Positions 33,634 to 46,924 of a stretch of DNA of 64,000 bases are shown here, in pieces. The notes below the pieces were generated by a model. It was given only the letters and a program-made list of their open reading frames with translations. It did not search any database and had not been told where the DNA came from. The translations under genes and the position numbers were made by a program. Origin of the DNA: Acanthosepion esculentum (lineage: Eukaryota > Mollusca > Cephalopoda > Sepiida > Sepiidae); assembly GCA_964036315.1 (NCBI GenBank), contig CAXIWW010000817.1:8467501-8531500 (forward strand), written 5' to 3'. Every line of letters begins with the position of its first letter. Positions within the stretch are counted from its first letter, which is position 1.

Positions 33634-36600
33634 CTAGTTTTAGGTATGACTATAAACTACATCTGACAGCAAGGCTTCTGATCACAAAGGTTCCCAGCTA
33701 TGAGCAAATAGTGACCCCCCACTAAAAAAAACACTATGAAAGTATAAAAATAGATGTTTATATAAAAACTTGCGAACAACACCAGTTGATAGCAAAAGTG
33801 CCAACAGCACCACAGCTGATAACAAAAGTGCCAACAGCTGATAGCAAAGTGCCAACAGCTAATAGCAAAAGTGCCAACAGCTGATAGCAAAAGTGGAAAC
33901 AGCTGATAGCAAAAGTGCCAAAAGCTGATAGCAAAAGTGCAAACAGCTGATAGCAAAAGTGCCAACAGCTGATACCAAAAGTGCCAAAAGCTGATATCAA
34001 AAGTGCCAACAGCTTATAGCAAAAGTGCCAAGAGCTGATAGCAAAAGTGCCAACAGCACCACAGTGCCAAATATTCCTAGGTATGTCTATAAACTACATC
34101 TGACAGCAAGGCTTCTGATCCCAAAGGGTCCCAGCTATGAGCAAATAGTGATCCCCCACTAAAAACAAAAAACACTATGAAATTATAAAAATACATGTTT
34201 ATATAAAAACTTGCGAACAACACCAGTTGATAGCAAAAGTGCAAACAGCACCACAGCTGATAGCAAAAGTGCCAACAGCTGATAGCAAAAGTGCCAACAG
34301 CTGATAGCAAAAGTGCCAACAGCACCACAGTGCCAACTAGTCCTAGGTATGACTATAAACTACATCTGACAGCAAGGCTTCTGATCACAAAGGGTCCCAG
34401 CTATGAACAAATAGTTACCCCCAATTAAAAAAAAAACACTATGAAAGTATAAAAATACATGTTTATATAAAAACTTGCGAACGACACCAGTTGATAGCAA
34501 AAGTGCCAACAGCACCACAGCTGATAGCAAAAGTGCCAACAGCTGATAGCAAAATGCCAAAAGCTGATAGCAAACGTGCCAACAGCTGATAGCAAAAGTG
34601 CCAGCAGCTGATAGCAAAAGGGCCAACAGTTGATAGCAAAAGTGCCAAGAGCACCACAGCTGATAGCAAAAGTGCCAACGGCTGATAGCAAAAGTGCCAA
34701 CAGTTGATAGCAAAAGTGCCAACATCACCACAGTGCCAACTAGTCCTAGGTATGACTATAAACTACATCTGACATCAAGGCTTCTGATCACAAAGGGTCC
34801 CAGCTATGAACAAATAGTTACCCCCCATTAAAAAAACACTATGAAAGTATAAAAATACATGTTTATATAAAAACTTGCGAACAGCACCAGTTGATAGCAA
34901 AAGTGCCAACAGCACCACAGCTGATAGCAAAAGTGCCAACAGCTGATAGCAAAAGTGCCAACAGCTGATACCAAAACTGCAAAAAGCTGATAGCAAAGTG
35001 CCAACAGCTGATAGCAAAAGTGCCAAACTGATAGCAAAAGTGCCAACAGCTGATAGCAAAAGTGCCAACAGCTGATAGCAAAAGTGCCAACAGCACCACA
35101 GTGCCAACTAGTCCTAGGTATGACTATAAACTACATCCGACAGCAAGGCTTCTGATCACAAAGGGTCCCAGCTATGAGCAAATAGTGACCCCCCACTATA
35201 AAAAAAACACTATGAAAGTATAAAAATTCATGTGTATATAAAAACTTGTGAACAACACCAGTTGATAGCAAAAGTGCCAACAGCTGATAGCAAAAGTGCC
35301 AAAACTGACAGCAAAAGTGTCAACAGCTGATAGCAAAAGTGCCAGCAGCTGATAGCAAAAGTGCCAACAGCTGATAGCAAAAGTGCCAACAGCACCACAG
35401 CTGATAGCAAAAGTGCCAACAGCTTATAGCAAAAGTGCCAACAGCACCACAGTGCAAACCAGTCCTAGGTATGACTATAAACTACATCTGACCGCAAGGC
35501 TTCTGATCACAAAGGGTCCCATCTATGAGCAAATAGTGACCCCCCACTAACAAAAAAACACTATGAATTATAAAAATACATGTTTATATAAAAAAATGCG
35601 AACAACACCAGTTGCTAGCACAAGTGCCAACACCACCACAGCTGATAGCAAAAGTGCCAACAGCTGATAGCAAAAGTGTCAAAGGCTGATAGCAAAAGTG
35701 CCAACAGCTGTTACCAAAAGTGCCAAAAGCTGATAGCAAAAGTGCCAACAGCTGATAGCAAAAGTGCCAACAGCTTATAGCAAAAGTGCCAACAGCTGAT
35801 AGCAAAAGTGCCAACAGCACCACAGTGCCAACTAGTCCTACGTATGACTATAAACTACATATGACAGCAAGGCTTCTCATCACAAAGGGTCCCAGCTATG
35901 AGCATATAGTGACACCCCACTCAAAAAAAACACTATGAAATATAAAAATACATGTTTATATAAAAATATGCGAACAACACCAGTTGATAGCAAAAGTGCC
36001 AACAGCACCACAGCTGGTAGCAAAAGTGCCAACAGCTGATAGCAAAAGTGCCAACAGCTGATAGCAAAAGTGCCAACAGCTGATAGCAAAAGTGCCAAAA
36101 GCTGATAGCAAAAGTGCCAACAGCTGAGAGCAAATGTGCCAACAGCTGATAGCAAAAGTGCCAACAGCCCAACAGTGCCAACCAGTCCTATGTATGACTA
36201 TAAACTATATCTGACAGCAAGGCTTTTGACCAAAAGGGTCCCAGCTATGAGGAAATAGTGACCCCCCACTAAAAAAAAAACACTATGAAATTATAAAAAT
36301 ACATGTTTATATAAAAACTTGCGAACAACACCAGTTTATAGCAAAAGTGCCAACACCACCACAGCTGATAGCAAAAGTGCCAACAGCTGATACCAAAAGT
36401 GCCAACAGCTGATACCAAAAGAGCCAAAAGCTGATAGCAAAAGTGCCAACAGCTGATACCAAAATGCCAACACCACCACAGCTGATAGCAGAAGTGCCAA
36501 CAGCTGATAGCAAAAGTGCCAACAGCTGATAGCAAAAGTGCCAACAGCTGATAGCAAAATGCAAACAGCTGATAGCAAATGTGCCAACAGCTGATAGCAA

Positions 36601-39600
36601 AAGTGCCAAAAGCCGATAGCAAAAGTGCCAACAGCTGATAGCAAAAGTGCCAACAGCTGATAGCAAAAGTGCCAACAGCACCACAATGCCAACTAGTCCT
36701 AGGTATGATTATAAACTACATCTAAAAGCAATGCTTCTGATCACAAAGGGTCCCAGCTATGAGCAAATACTGCCCCCCCACTAAAAAAAAACACTATGAA
36801 AGTATAAAAATACATATTTCTATAAATACTTGCGAACAAAACCAGTTGTTAGTAAAAGTGCCAACAGCACCACAGCTTATAGCAAAAGTGCAAACAGCTG
36901 ATAGCAAAAGTGCCAACAGCACCATAGCTGATAGCAAATGTCCCAACAGCTGATAGCAAAAGTGCCAACAGCTGATAGCAAAAGTGCCAACAGCTTATAG
37001 CAAAAATGCCAACAGCACCACAGTGCCAACTAGTCCTAGGTATGACTATAAACTACATCTGACAGCAAGGCTTCTGATCACAAAGGGTCCCATCTATGAG
37101 CAAATAGTGACCCCCACTAAAAAAAAACACTATGAAAGTATAAAAATACATGTTTCTATAAAAACTTGCGAACAACACCAGTTGATAGCAAAAGTGCCAA
37201 CAGCTGATAGCAAAAGTGCCAACAGCTGATAGCAAAAGTGCCAACAGCTGATAGCAAAAGTGCCAACAGCTGATACCAAAAGTGCCAAAAGCTCATAGCA
37301 AAAGAGCCAACAGCTGATAGCAAATGTGCCAACAGCTGACAGCAAAAGTGCCAAAAGCCGATAGCAAAAGTGCCAACAGCTGATAGCAAAAGTGCCAACA
37401 GCACCACAATGCCAACTAGTCCTAGGTATGATTATAATGTACATCTAAAAGCAAGGCTTTTGATCACAAAGTGTCCCAGCTATGAGCAAATAGTGACCCC
37501 CCACGAAAAAAAAATACTATGAAATTATAAAAATACATGTTTCTATAAAAACTTGCGAACAAAACCAGTTGATAGTAAAAGTGCCAACAGCACCACAGCT
37601 GATAGCAAAAGTTCCAACAACTGATAGCAAAAGTGACAACAGTTGATACCAAAAGTGCCAAAAGCTGATAGCAAAAGTGCCAACAGCACCACAGTGCCGA
37701 CTAGTCCTAGGTATGACTATAAACTACATCTGACAGCAAGGCTTCTGATCACAAAGGGTCCCATCTATGTGAAAATGGTGACACCCCTCTAAAAAAAAAC
37801 ATTATGAAAGTATAAAAATACATATTTATATAAAAACTTGCGAACAAAACCAGTTGATAGTCAAAGTGCCAACAGCACTACAGCTGATAGCAAAAGTGCC
37901 ATCAGCTGATAGCAAAAGTGCCAAGAGCTGATAGCAAAAGTGCCAACATCTGATAGCAAAAGTGCCAACAGCACCACAGTGCCAACTAGTCCTAGGTATG
38001 ACTATAAACTACAGCTGACAGCAAGGCTTCTGATCACAAAGGTTCCCAGCTATGATCAAATAGTGACCCCCCACTAAAAAAAAACTATGAAAGTATAAAA
38101 ATACATGTTTTTATAAAAACTTGCTAACAACACCAGTTGATAGCAAAAGTGCCAACAGCTGATAGCAAAAGTGCCAACAGCTGATAGCAAAAGTGCCAAC
38201 AGCACCACATTGCCAACTAGTCCTAGGTATGACTATAAACAAAATCTGAGAGCAAGGCTGCTGATCACAAAGGGTCCAAGCTATGAGCAAATAGTGACCC
38301 CCCCACTAAAAAAAAATACTATGAAAGTATAAAAATAGATGTTTATATAAAAACTTGCGAACAACACCAGTTGATATCAGAAGTGCCAACCGCACCATGG
38401 CTGATAGCAAAAGTGCCAACAGCTGATAGCAAAAGTGCCAACAGCTGATACCAAATGTGCCAAAAGCTGATAGCAAACGTGCCAACAGATGATAGCAAAA
38501 GTGCCAACAGCTGATAGCAAAAGTACAAATAGCACCACATTGCCAACTAGACCTAGGTATGATTATAAACTACATCTGACAGCAAGGCTTCTGATCACAA
38601 AGGGTCCCAGCTATGAGCAAATAGTGACCCCCCACTAAAAAAAACACTATGAATGGATAAAAATACATGTTTATATAAAAACTTTCGAACAAGACCAGTT
38701 GATAGCAAAAGTGCCAACAGCACCACAGCTGATAGCAAAAGTGCCAACAGCTGATAGCAAAAGTGCCAACTGCTGATAGCAAAAGTGCCAACAGCTGATA
38801 GCAAAAGTGCCAACAGCACCACAGTGCCAACTAGTCCTAGGTATGAATATAAACTACATCTGACAGCAAGGCTTCTGATCACAAAGGGTCCCAGCTATGA
38901 GCAAATAGTTACCCCCACTAAAAAAAAACACTATGAAAGTATAAAAATACATTTTTATATAAAAACTTGTGAACAACACCAGTTGATAGCAAAAGTGCAA
39001 ACAGCACCACAGCTGATAGCAAAAGTGCCAACAGCTGATACCAAAAGTGCCAAAAGCTGATAGCAAAAGTGCCAACAGCTGATAGCAAAAGTGCCAACAG
39101 ATGATACCAAAAATGCCAACAGCTGATAGCAAAATTGCCAACTGCTGATAGCAAAAGTGCCAACAGCTGATAGCAAAAGTCCCAACAGCTGATAACAAAA
39201 GTGCCAAAAGCTGATAGCAAAAGTGCCAACAGCTCATAGCAAAAGTACCAACAGCTGATAGCAAAAGTGCCAACAGCACCACATTCCAACTAGTCCTAGG
39301 TATGACTATAAACTACATCTGACAGCAAGGCTTCTGATCACAAAGGGTCCAAGCTATGAGCAAATAGTGACACCCCACTAAGAAAAAAACATTATGAAAG
39401 TATAAAAATACATGTTTATATAAAAACTTGCGAACAACACCAGTTGATATTAAAAGTGCCAACAGCACCACAGCTGATAGCAAAAGTGCCAACAGCTGAT
39501 AGCAAAAGTGCAAACAGCTGATAGCAACAGTGCCAACAGCACCACAGTGCCAACTAGTCCTAGGTATGATTATAAACTACATCTGACAGCAAGGCTTCTG

Positions 39601-39785
39601 ATCACAAAGGTTCCCAGCTATGATCAAATAGTTACCCCCAACTAAAAAAAAAACTATGAAAGTATAAAAATACATGTTTATATAAAAACTTGCTAACAAC
39701 ACCAGTTGATAGCAAAAGTGCCAACAGCTGATAGCAAAAGTGCCAACAGCTGATAGCAAAAGTGCCAACAGCACCACAGTGCCGA

Positions 39786-41236
39786 CTTGTCCTAGGTATG
39801 ACTATAAACTACATCTGACAGCAAGGCTTCTGATTACAAAGGGTCCCAGCTATGAGCAAATATTGACCCGCATTAAAAAAAAACACTATGAAAGCATAAA
39901 TATACATGTTTATATAAAAACTTGCGAACAACACCAGTTGATAGCAAAAGTGCCAAGAGCAACACAGCTGATAGCAAAAGTGCCAACAGCTGATAGCAAA
40001 TGTGCCAACAGCTGATAGCAAAAGTGCCAACAGCTGATAGCAAAAGTGCCAACAGCACCACATTGCCAACTAGTCCTAGGTATGACTATAAACAAAATCT
40101 GACAGCAAGGCTACTGATCACAAAGGGTCGACGCTATGAGCAAATAGTGATCCCCCACTAAAAAAAACACTATGAATGTATAAAAATACATGTTTATATA
40201 AAAACTAGCGAACAACACCAGTTGATAGCAAAAGTGCCAACAGCACCACAGCTGATAGTAAAAGTGCCAACAGCTGATAGCAAAAGTGCCAACAGCTGAT
40301 AGCAAAAGTGCCAACAGCACCACAGTGCCAACTAGTCCTATGTATGACTATAAACTACATTTGACAGCAAGGCTTCTGGTCACAAATTGTCCCAGCTATG
40401 AGCAAATAGTGACCCCCCACTAAAAAAAAACACTATGAATGTATAAAAATACATGTTTATATAAAAACTTGCGAACAACACCAGTTGATAGCAAAACTGC
40501 CAACAGCACCACAGCTGATAGCAAACGTGACAACAGCTGATAGCAAAAGTGCCAACAGCTGATAGCAAAAGTGCCAACAGCACCACAGTGCCAACTAGTC
40601 CTAGGTATGACTATAAACTACATCTGACAGCAAGGCTTCTGATCACAAAGGGTCCCAGCTATGAGCAAATAGTTACCCCCACTAAAAAAAAACACTATGA
40701 AAGTATAAAAATACATGTTTATATAAAAACTTGCGAACAACACCAGTTGATAGCAAAAGTGCCAAGAGCAACACAGCTGATAGCAAAAGTGCCAAAAGCT
40801 GATAGCAAAAGTGCCAACAGCTGATAGCAAAAGTGCCAACAGCTGATAGCAAAAGTGCCAACAGCACCACAGTGCCAACTAGTCCTATGTATGACTATAA
40901 ACTACATCTGACAGCAAGGCTTCTGGTCACAAATTGTCCCAGCTATGAGCAAATAGTGAACCCCCACTAAAAAAAAACACTATGAATGTATAAAAATACA
41001 TGTTTATATAAAAACTTGCGAACAACACCAGTTGATAGCAAAACTGCCAACAGCACCACAGCTGATAGCAAACGTGACAACAGCTGATAGCAAAAGTGCC
41101 AACAGCTGATAGCAAAAGTGCCAACAGCTGATAGCAAAATTGCCAACAGCACCACAGCTGATAGCAAAATGCCAACAGCTGATAGCAAATGTGCCAACAG
41201 CTGATAGCAAAAGTGCCAACAGCACCACAGTGCCAA
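39786..41236 (-). repeat. Local duplication, 809/547-bp offsets
   Basis: Unit 39,786-40,069 (GCCAAGAGCAACACAGC) recurs at 40,595-40,878 with an 809-bp offset. Unit 40,332-40,594 (CTATGTATGAC, TCTGGTCACAAATTGTCCC, AAAACTGCC, AACGTGACAAC) recurs at 40,879-41,170 with a 547-bp offset. The second copy gained an internal CAGCACCAC box at about 41,147, with monomers beyond it. Confidence 0.84.
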
Positions 41237-41259
41237 CTAGTCCTACGTATGACTATAAA

Positions 41260-42660
41260 CTACATCTGACAGAAAGTCTTCTGATCGCAAAGGGTCCCAG
41301 CTATGAGCAAATAGTGACCCCCCACTAAAAAAAAAACACTATGAAAGTATAAAAATACATGTTTATATAAAAACTTGCGAACAACACCAGTTGATAGCAA
41401 AAGTGCCAACAGCACCACAGCTGATAGCAAAAGTGCCAACAGCTGATAGCAAAAGTGCCAAAAGCTGATAGCAAAAGTGCCAACAGCTGATACCCCATTT
41501 CCAACAGATGATACCAAAAGTGCCAACAGCTGATAGCAAAAGTGCAAACAGCTGATGGCAAAAGTGCCAACAGCTGATACCAAAAGTGCCAACAGCTGAT
41601 AGCAAAAGTGCCAAAAGCTGATAGCAAAAGTGCAAACAGCTGATAGCAAAAGTGCCAACAGCTGATAGCAAATGTGCCAACAGCTGATAGCAAAAGTGCC
41701 AACAGCTGATACCACAAGTGCCAACAGCTCATACCAAAAGTGCCAACAGCTGATAGCAAAAGTGCCAACAGCTGACAGCAAAAGTGCCAACAGCACCACA
41801 GTGCCAACTAGTCCTAGGTATGATTATGAACTACATCTGACAGCAAGGCTTCTGATCACAAAAGGTCCAAGCTATGAGCAAATAGTGACCCCCCACTAAA
41901 AAAAAACACTATGAATGTAAAAAATATATGTTTATATAAAAACTTGCTAACAACACCAGTTGATAGCAAAAGTGCCAACAGCACCACAGCTGATAACAAA
42001 AGTGCCAATAGCTGATAGCAAAAGTGCCAACAGCTGATAGCAAAAGTGCCAACTGCTGATAGCAAAAGTGCCAAGAGCTGATACCAAAAGTGCCAACAGC
42101 TGATAGAAAAGTGCCAACAGCTGATAGCAAAAGTGACAATAGCACAACAGTGCCAACTAGTCATAGGTATGACTATAAACTACATCCGACAGCAAGGCTT
42201 CTGATCACAAAGGGTCCCAGCTATGAGCAAATAGTGACCCCCCACTAAAAAAAAACACTATGAAAGTATAAAAATACATGTTTATATAAAAACTTGCGAA
42301 CAACACCAGTTGATAACAAAAGTGCCAACAGCACCACAGCTGATAACAAAAGTACCAACAGCTGATAGCAAAAGTGCCAACAGCTGATACCAAAAGTGCC
42401 AAAAGCTGATAGCAAAATTGCCAACAGCTGATAGCAAAAGTGCCAACAGCTGATAGCAAAAGTGCCAACAGCTGATACCAAAAGTGCCAAAAGCTGATAT
42501 CAAAAGTGCACACAGCTGATAGCTAAAGTGCCAACAGCTGATAGCAAAAGTGCCAACAGCTGATAGCAAAAGTGGAAACAGCTGATAGCAAAAGTGCCAA
42601 AAGCTGATAGCAAAAGTGCAAACAGCTGATAGCAAAAGTGCCAACAGCTGATACCAAAAG
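41260..42660 (-). repeat. 9.03-kb-offset duplication, copy 2
   Basis: Partner of 32,232-33,633. It keeps the TACCCCATTTCC monomer at 41,492 and the AACTTGCTAACAACACC backbone at 41,940. It differs by point changes, for example ATACCACAAGTGCC at about 41,709 and AGTCATAGG at 42,159, and by joining the 33.5-kb-like unit directly to the unit equivalent to 33.9-34.07 kb. Sequence outside the shared 1.4-1.5 kb does not keep the 9,028-bp offset, so this is a dispersed duplication and not a 9-kb tandem period. Confidence 0.85.
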
Positions 42661-43239
42661 TGCCAAAAGCTGATATCAAAAGTGCCAACAGCTTATAGCG
42701 AAAGTGCCAAGAGCTGATAGCAAAAGTGCCAACAGCACCACAGTGCCAAATATTCCTAGGTATGTCTATAAACTACATCTGACAGCAAGACTTCTGATCA
42801 CAAATGGTCCCAGTTATGAGCAAAGAATGACCCCCCACTAAAAAAAAAATCTATGAATGTATAAAAATACATGTTTATATTAAAACTTGCGAACAACACC
42901 AGTTGATAGCAAAAGTGCCAACAGCACCACAGCTGATAGCAAAAGTGCCAACAGCTGATAGTAAAGTGCCAACAGCTGATAGCAAAAGTGCCAACAGCTG
43001 ATAGCAAAAGTGCCAACAGCTGATAGCAAATGTGCCAATAGCTGATAGAAAAAGTGCCAACAGCTGATAGCAAAAGTGCCAACGGCTGATAGCAAAAGTG
43101 CCAACAGCTGATAGCAAAAGCGCCAAAAGCTGATACCGAAAGTGCCAAAAGCTGATAGCAAAAGTGCCAACAACTGATAGCAAAAGTGCCAACACCACCA
43201 CAGTGCCAACTATTCCTCGGTATGACTATAAACTACATC

Positions 43240-43936
43240 TGACAGCAAGGCTTCTGATCAAAAAGGGTCCCAGCTATGAGCAAATAGTGACCCACCACTA
43301 TAAAAAAACACTATGAAAGTATAAAAATTAATGTTTATATAAAAACTTGTGAACAACACCAGTTGATAACAAAAGTGCCAACAGCTGATAGCAAAAGTGC
43401 CAGCAGCTGATAGCAAAAGTGCCAACAGCTGATAGCAAAAGTGCCAACAGCACCACAGCTGATAGCAAAAGTGCCAACAGCTGGTAGCCAAAGTGCCAAC
43501 AGCTGATACCAAAAGTGCCAAAAGCTGATAGCAAAAGTGCCAACAGCTGATAGCAAAAGTGCCAACAGCTGATAGCAAAAGTGCCAACAGCTGATACCAA
43601 ATGTGCCGAAAGCTGATAGCAAAAGTGCCAACTGCTGATAGCAAAAGTGCCAACAGCTGATAGCAAATGTGCCAACAGCTGATAGCAAAAGTGCCAACAG
43701 ATTATACCAAAGGTGCCAACAGCTGATAGCAAAAGTGCCAAAAGCTGATAGCAAATGTTTCAACAGCTGATAACAAAAGTGCCAACAGCTGATAGAAAAA
43801 AGTGCCAACAGCTGATAGCAAAAGTGCCAAAAGCTGATAGCAAATGTGCCAACAGCTGATAGCAAAAGTTCCAACAGCTGATAGCAAATATGCCAACAGC
43901 TGATAGCAAAAAATGCCAACAGCACCACATTGCCAA
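43240..43936 (-). repeat. Inverted long unit, copy 1
   Basis: Minus-strand relative of 16,745-17,512: ACCACTATAAAAAAAC and TTAATGTTTATATAAAAAC in the backbone, CCAGCAGC, CAGCTGGTAGCC, GTGCCGAAAGC, AACTGCTG, ATTATACCAAAGG, TTTCAACAGC, GATAGAAAAAAGTGCC, and the TAGTCGTAGG head. The marker order is the mirror of the forward copies, which shows that the long unit pre-dates the orientation change. Confidence 0.86.
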
Positions 43937-44376
43937 CTAGTCGTAGGTATGACTATAAACTACATCTGACAGCAAGGCTTCTGATCACAAAGGGTCCCAG
44001 CTATGAGCAAATAGTGACCACCCACTAAAAAAAACCCACTATGAAAGTATAAAAATACATGTTTATATAAAAACTTGTGAACAACACAAGTTGATAGCAA
44101 AAGTGCCAACAGCACCACAGTTGATAGCAAAAGTGCCAACGGCTGATAGCAAAAGTGCCAACAGCTGATACCAAAAGTGCCAACAGCTGATAGAAAAAGT
44201 GCCAACAGCTGATAGCAAAAGTGCCAACAGCTGATACCAAAACTGCAAAAAGCTGATAGCAAAAGTGCCAACAGCTGATACCAAAATTTCCAACAGCTGA
44301 TAGCAAAAGTGCCAGCAGCTGATAGCAAAAGTGCCAACAGCTGATAGCAAAAGTGCCAACAGCACCACAGTGCCAA

Positions 44377-45368
44377 CTAGTCCTAGGTATGACTATAAAC
44401 TACATCTGACAGCAAGGCTTCTGATCACAAAGGGTCCCAGCTATGAGCAAATAGTGACCCCCCACTAAAAAAAAACACTATGAAATTATAAAAATACATG
44501 TTTATATAAAAACTAGCGAACAACACCAGTTGATAGCAAAAGTGCCAACAGCTGATAGCAAAATGCCAAAACTGATAGCAAAAGTGCCAACAGCTGATAG
44601 CAAAAGTGCCAGCAGCTGATAGAAAAAGTGCCAACAGCTGATAGCAAAAGTGCCAACAGCACCACAGCTGATAGCCAAAGTGCCAACAGCTGATAGCCAA
44701 AGTGCCAACAGCTGATACCAAAAGTGCCAAAAGCTGAGAGCAAAAGTGCCAACAGCTGATAGCAAAAGTGCCAACAGCTGATAGCGAAAGTGCCAACAGC
44801 TGATACCAAATGTGCCGAAAGCTGATAGCAAAAGTGCCAACTGCTGATAGCAAAAGTGCCAACAGCTGATAGCAAATGTGCCAACAGCTGATAGCAAAAG
44901 TGCCAACAGATTATACCAAAGGTGCCAACAGCTGATAGCAAAAGTGCCAACAGCTGATAGCAAAAGTGCCAACAGCTGACAGCAAAAGTGCCAAAAGCTG
45001 ATAGCAAATGTTCCAACAGCTGATAACAAAAGTGCCAACAGCTGATAGAAAAAAGTGCCAACAGCTGATAGCAAAAGTGCCAAAAGCTGATAGAAAATGT
45101 GCCAACAGCTGATAGCAAAAGTGCCAACAGCACCACAGCTGATAGCAAAAGTGCCAACAGCTGGTAGCCAAAGTGCCAACAGCTGATAGCAAAAGTGCCA
45201 ACAGCTGATTGCAATAGATAGAAAATGTGCCAACAGCTGATAGCAAAAGTGCCAACAGCACCACAGCTGATAGCAAAACTGCCAACAGCTGGTAGCCAAA
45301 GTGCCAACAGCTGATAGCAAAAGTGCCAACAGCTGATTGCAAAAGTGCCAACAGCACCACATTGCCAA
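44377..45368 (-). repeat. Longest unit in the window (~992 bp)
   Basis: About 37 monomers after a single backbone at 44,380-44,530. CAGCACCAC boxes stand inside the run at 44,657, 45,128 and 45,256, each at a place where other units would have a backbone nearby. CAGCTGGTAGCC occurs at about 45,160 and 45,290, an internal duplication of roughly 130 bp. A broken monomer reads ATTGCAATAGATAG at 45,209-45,222. Four box-to-box segments in one unit suggest a composite of several ancestral units that lost their backbones. Confidence 0.87.
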
Positions 45369-45416
45369 CTAGTCGTAGGTATGACTATAAACTACATCTG
45401 ACAGCAAGGCTTCTGA

Positions 45417-45915
45417 TCACAAAGGGTCCCAGCTATGAGCAAATAGTGACCCCCACCAAAATAAAAACACTATGAATGTATAAAAATACATATTTATATA
45501 AAAACTTGCGAACAACACCAGTTGATAGCAAAAGTGGCAACAGCACCACAGCTGATAGCAAAAGTGCCAACAGCTGATAGCAAAAGTGCCACCAGCTGGT
45601 ACAAAAGTGCCAAAAGTTGATAGCAAAAGTGCCAACAGCTGATAGCAAAAGTGCCAACAGCTGATAGCAAAAGTGCCAAAAGCTGATAGCAAAAGTGCCA
45701 ACAGCTGATACCAAAGTGCCAACAGCTGATAGCAAATGTGCCAAAAGATGATACCAAAAGTGCCAACAGCTGATAGCAAAAGTGCCAACGGCTGATAGCA
45801 AAAGTGCCAACAGCTGATAGCAAATGTGCCAAAAGATGATACCAAAAGTGCCAACAGCTGATAGCAAAAGTGCCAACAGCTAATAGCAAAAGTGCCAACA
45901 CCACCACAGTGCCAA
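45417..45915 (-). repeat. Inverted copy of the 14.5-kb unit
   Basis: The backbone reads CACCAAAATAAAAAC, with CATATTTATATAAAAAC, then GTGGCAACAGC, CCACCAGCTGGTACAAAAG, a 21-bp CCAAAGTGCC monomer, AAAAGATGATACC twice, CAGCTAATAGC and the CAACACCACCACAG head. These are mirrored markers of 14,513-15,082. A similar inverted copy is at 49,260-49,784. Confidence 0.86.
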
Positions 45916-46201
45916 CTAGTCCTAGGTATGACTATAAACTACATCTGACAGCTAGGCTTCTGATCACAAAGGGTCCCAGCCATGAGCAAATAGTGACCCC
46001 CCACTAAAAAAAAAACACTATGAAATTATAAAAATACATGTTTATATAAAAACTTGCGAACAACACCAGTTGATAACAAAAGTGCAAACAGCACCACAGC
46101 TGATAGCAAAAGTGCCAACAGCTGATAGCAAAAGTGCCAACAGCTGATAGCAAAAGTGCCAACAGCTGATAGCAAAAGTGCCAAACGCACCACAGTGCCA
46201 A

Positions 46202-46924
46202 CTAGTCCTAGGTATGACTATAAACTACATCCGACAGCAAGGCTTCTGATCACAAAGGGTCCCAGCTATGAGCAAATAGTGACCCCCCACTATAAAAAAA
46301 CACTATGAAAGTATAAAAATTAATGTTTATATAAAAACTTGTGAACAACACCAGTTGATAACAAAAGTGCCAACAGCTGATTGCAAAAGTGCCAAAACTG
46401 ATAGCAAAAGTGCCAACAGCTGATAGCAAAAGTGCCAGCAGCTGATAGCAAAAGTGCCAACAGCTGATAGCAAAAGTGCCAACAGCACCACAGCTGATAG
46501 CAAAAGTGCCAACAGCTGGTAGCCAAAGTGCCAACAGCTGATAGCAAAAGTGCCAACAGCTGATAACAAATGTGCCGAAACTGATAGCAAAAGTGACAAC
46601 TGCTGATAGCAAAAGTTCCAACAGCTGATAGCAAATGTGCCAACAGCTGATAGCAAAAGTGCCAACAGATTATACCAAATTGCCAACAGCTGATAGCAAA
46701 AGTGCCAACAGCTGATAGCAAAAGTGCCAAAAGCTGATAGCAGATATGTCAACAGCTGATAACAAAAGTGCCAACAGCTGATAGAAAAAAGTGCCAACAG
46801 CTGATAGCAAAAGTGCCAAAAGCTGATAGCAAATGTGCCAACAGCTGATAGCAAAAGTTCCAACAGCTGATAGCAAAAGTGCCAACAGCTGATACCAAAA
46901 GTGCCAACAGCACCACATTGCCAA
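46202..46924 (-). repeat. Inverted long unit, copy 3
   Basis: Same family as 43,240-43,936: CTATAAAAAAAC and TTAATG backbone, CAAAACTGATAGC, CCAGCAGC, an internal CAGCACCAC box at about 46,484, GTAGCCAAAG, GTGCCGAAACTG, ATTATACCAAATTGCC, AAAAAAGTGCC and the TAGTCGTAGG head. It pairs with forward unit 16,745 (sum about 63,669), and the adjoining 46,925-47,254 pairs with 16,436 (CCCACTATG in the backbone). Confidence 0.86.

Noticed and set aside
32232..42660. A 9-kb tandem macrosatellite period
   Set aside because: Only about 1.4 kb keeps the 9,028-bp offset. The interval between does not repeat at that distance.
44502..45368. 288-codon open frame on the minus strand (and dozens of shorter ones throughout) as protein-coding genes
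   Set aside because: The translation is only the 22-residue cycle of the 22-bp monomer, present in all three frames. Starts are mostly TTG or ATG inside repeats, and ends fall in backbones. There is no non-repeat domain, no codon bias and no sign of coding constraint.
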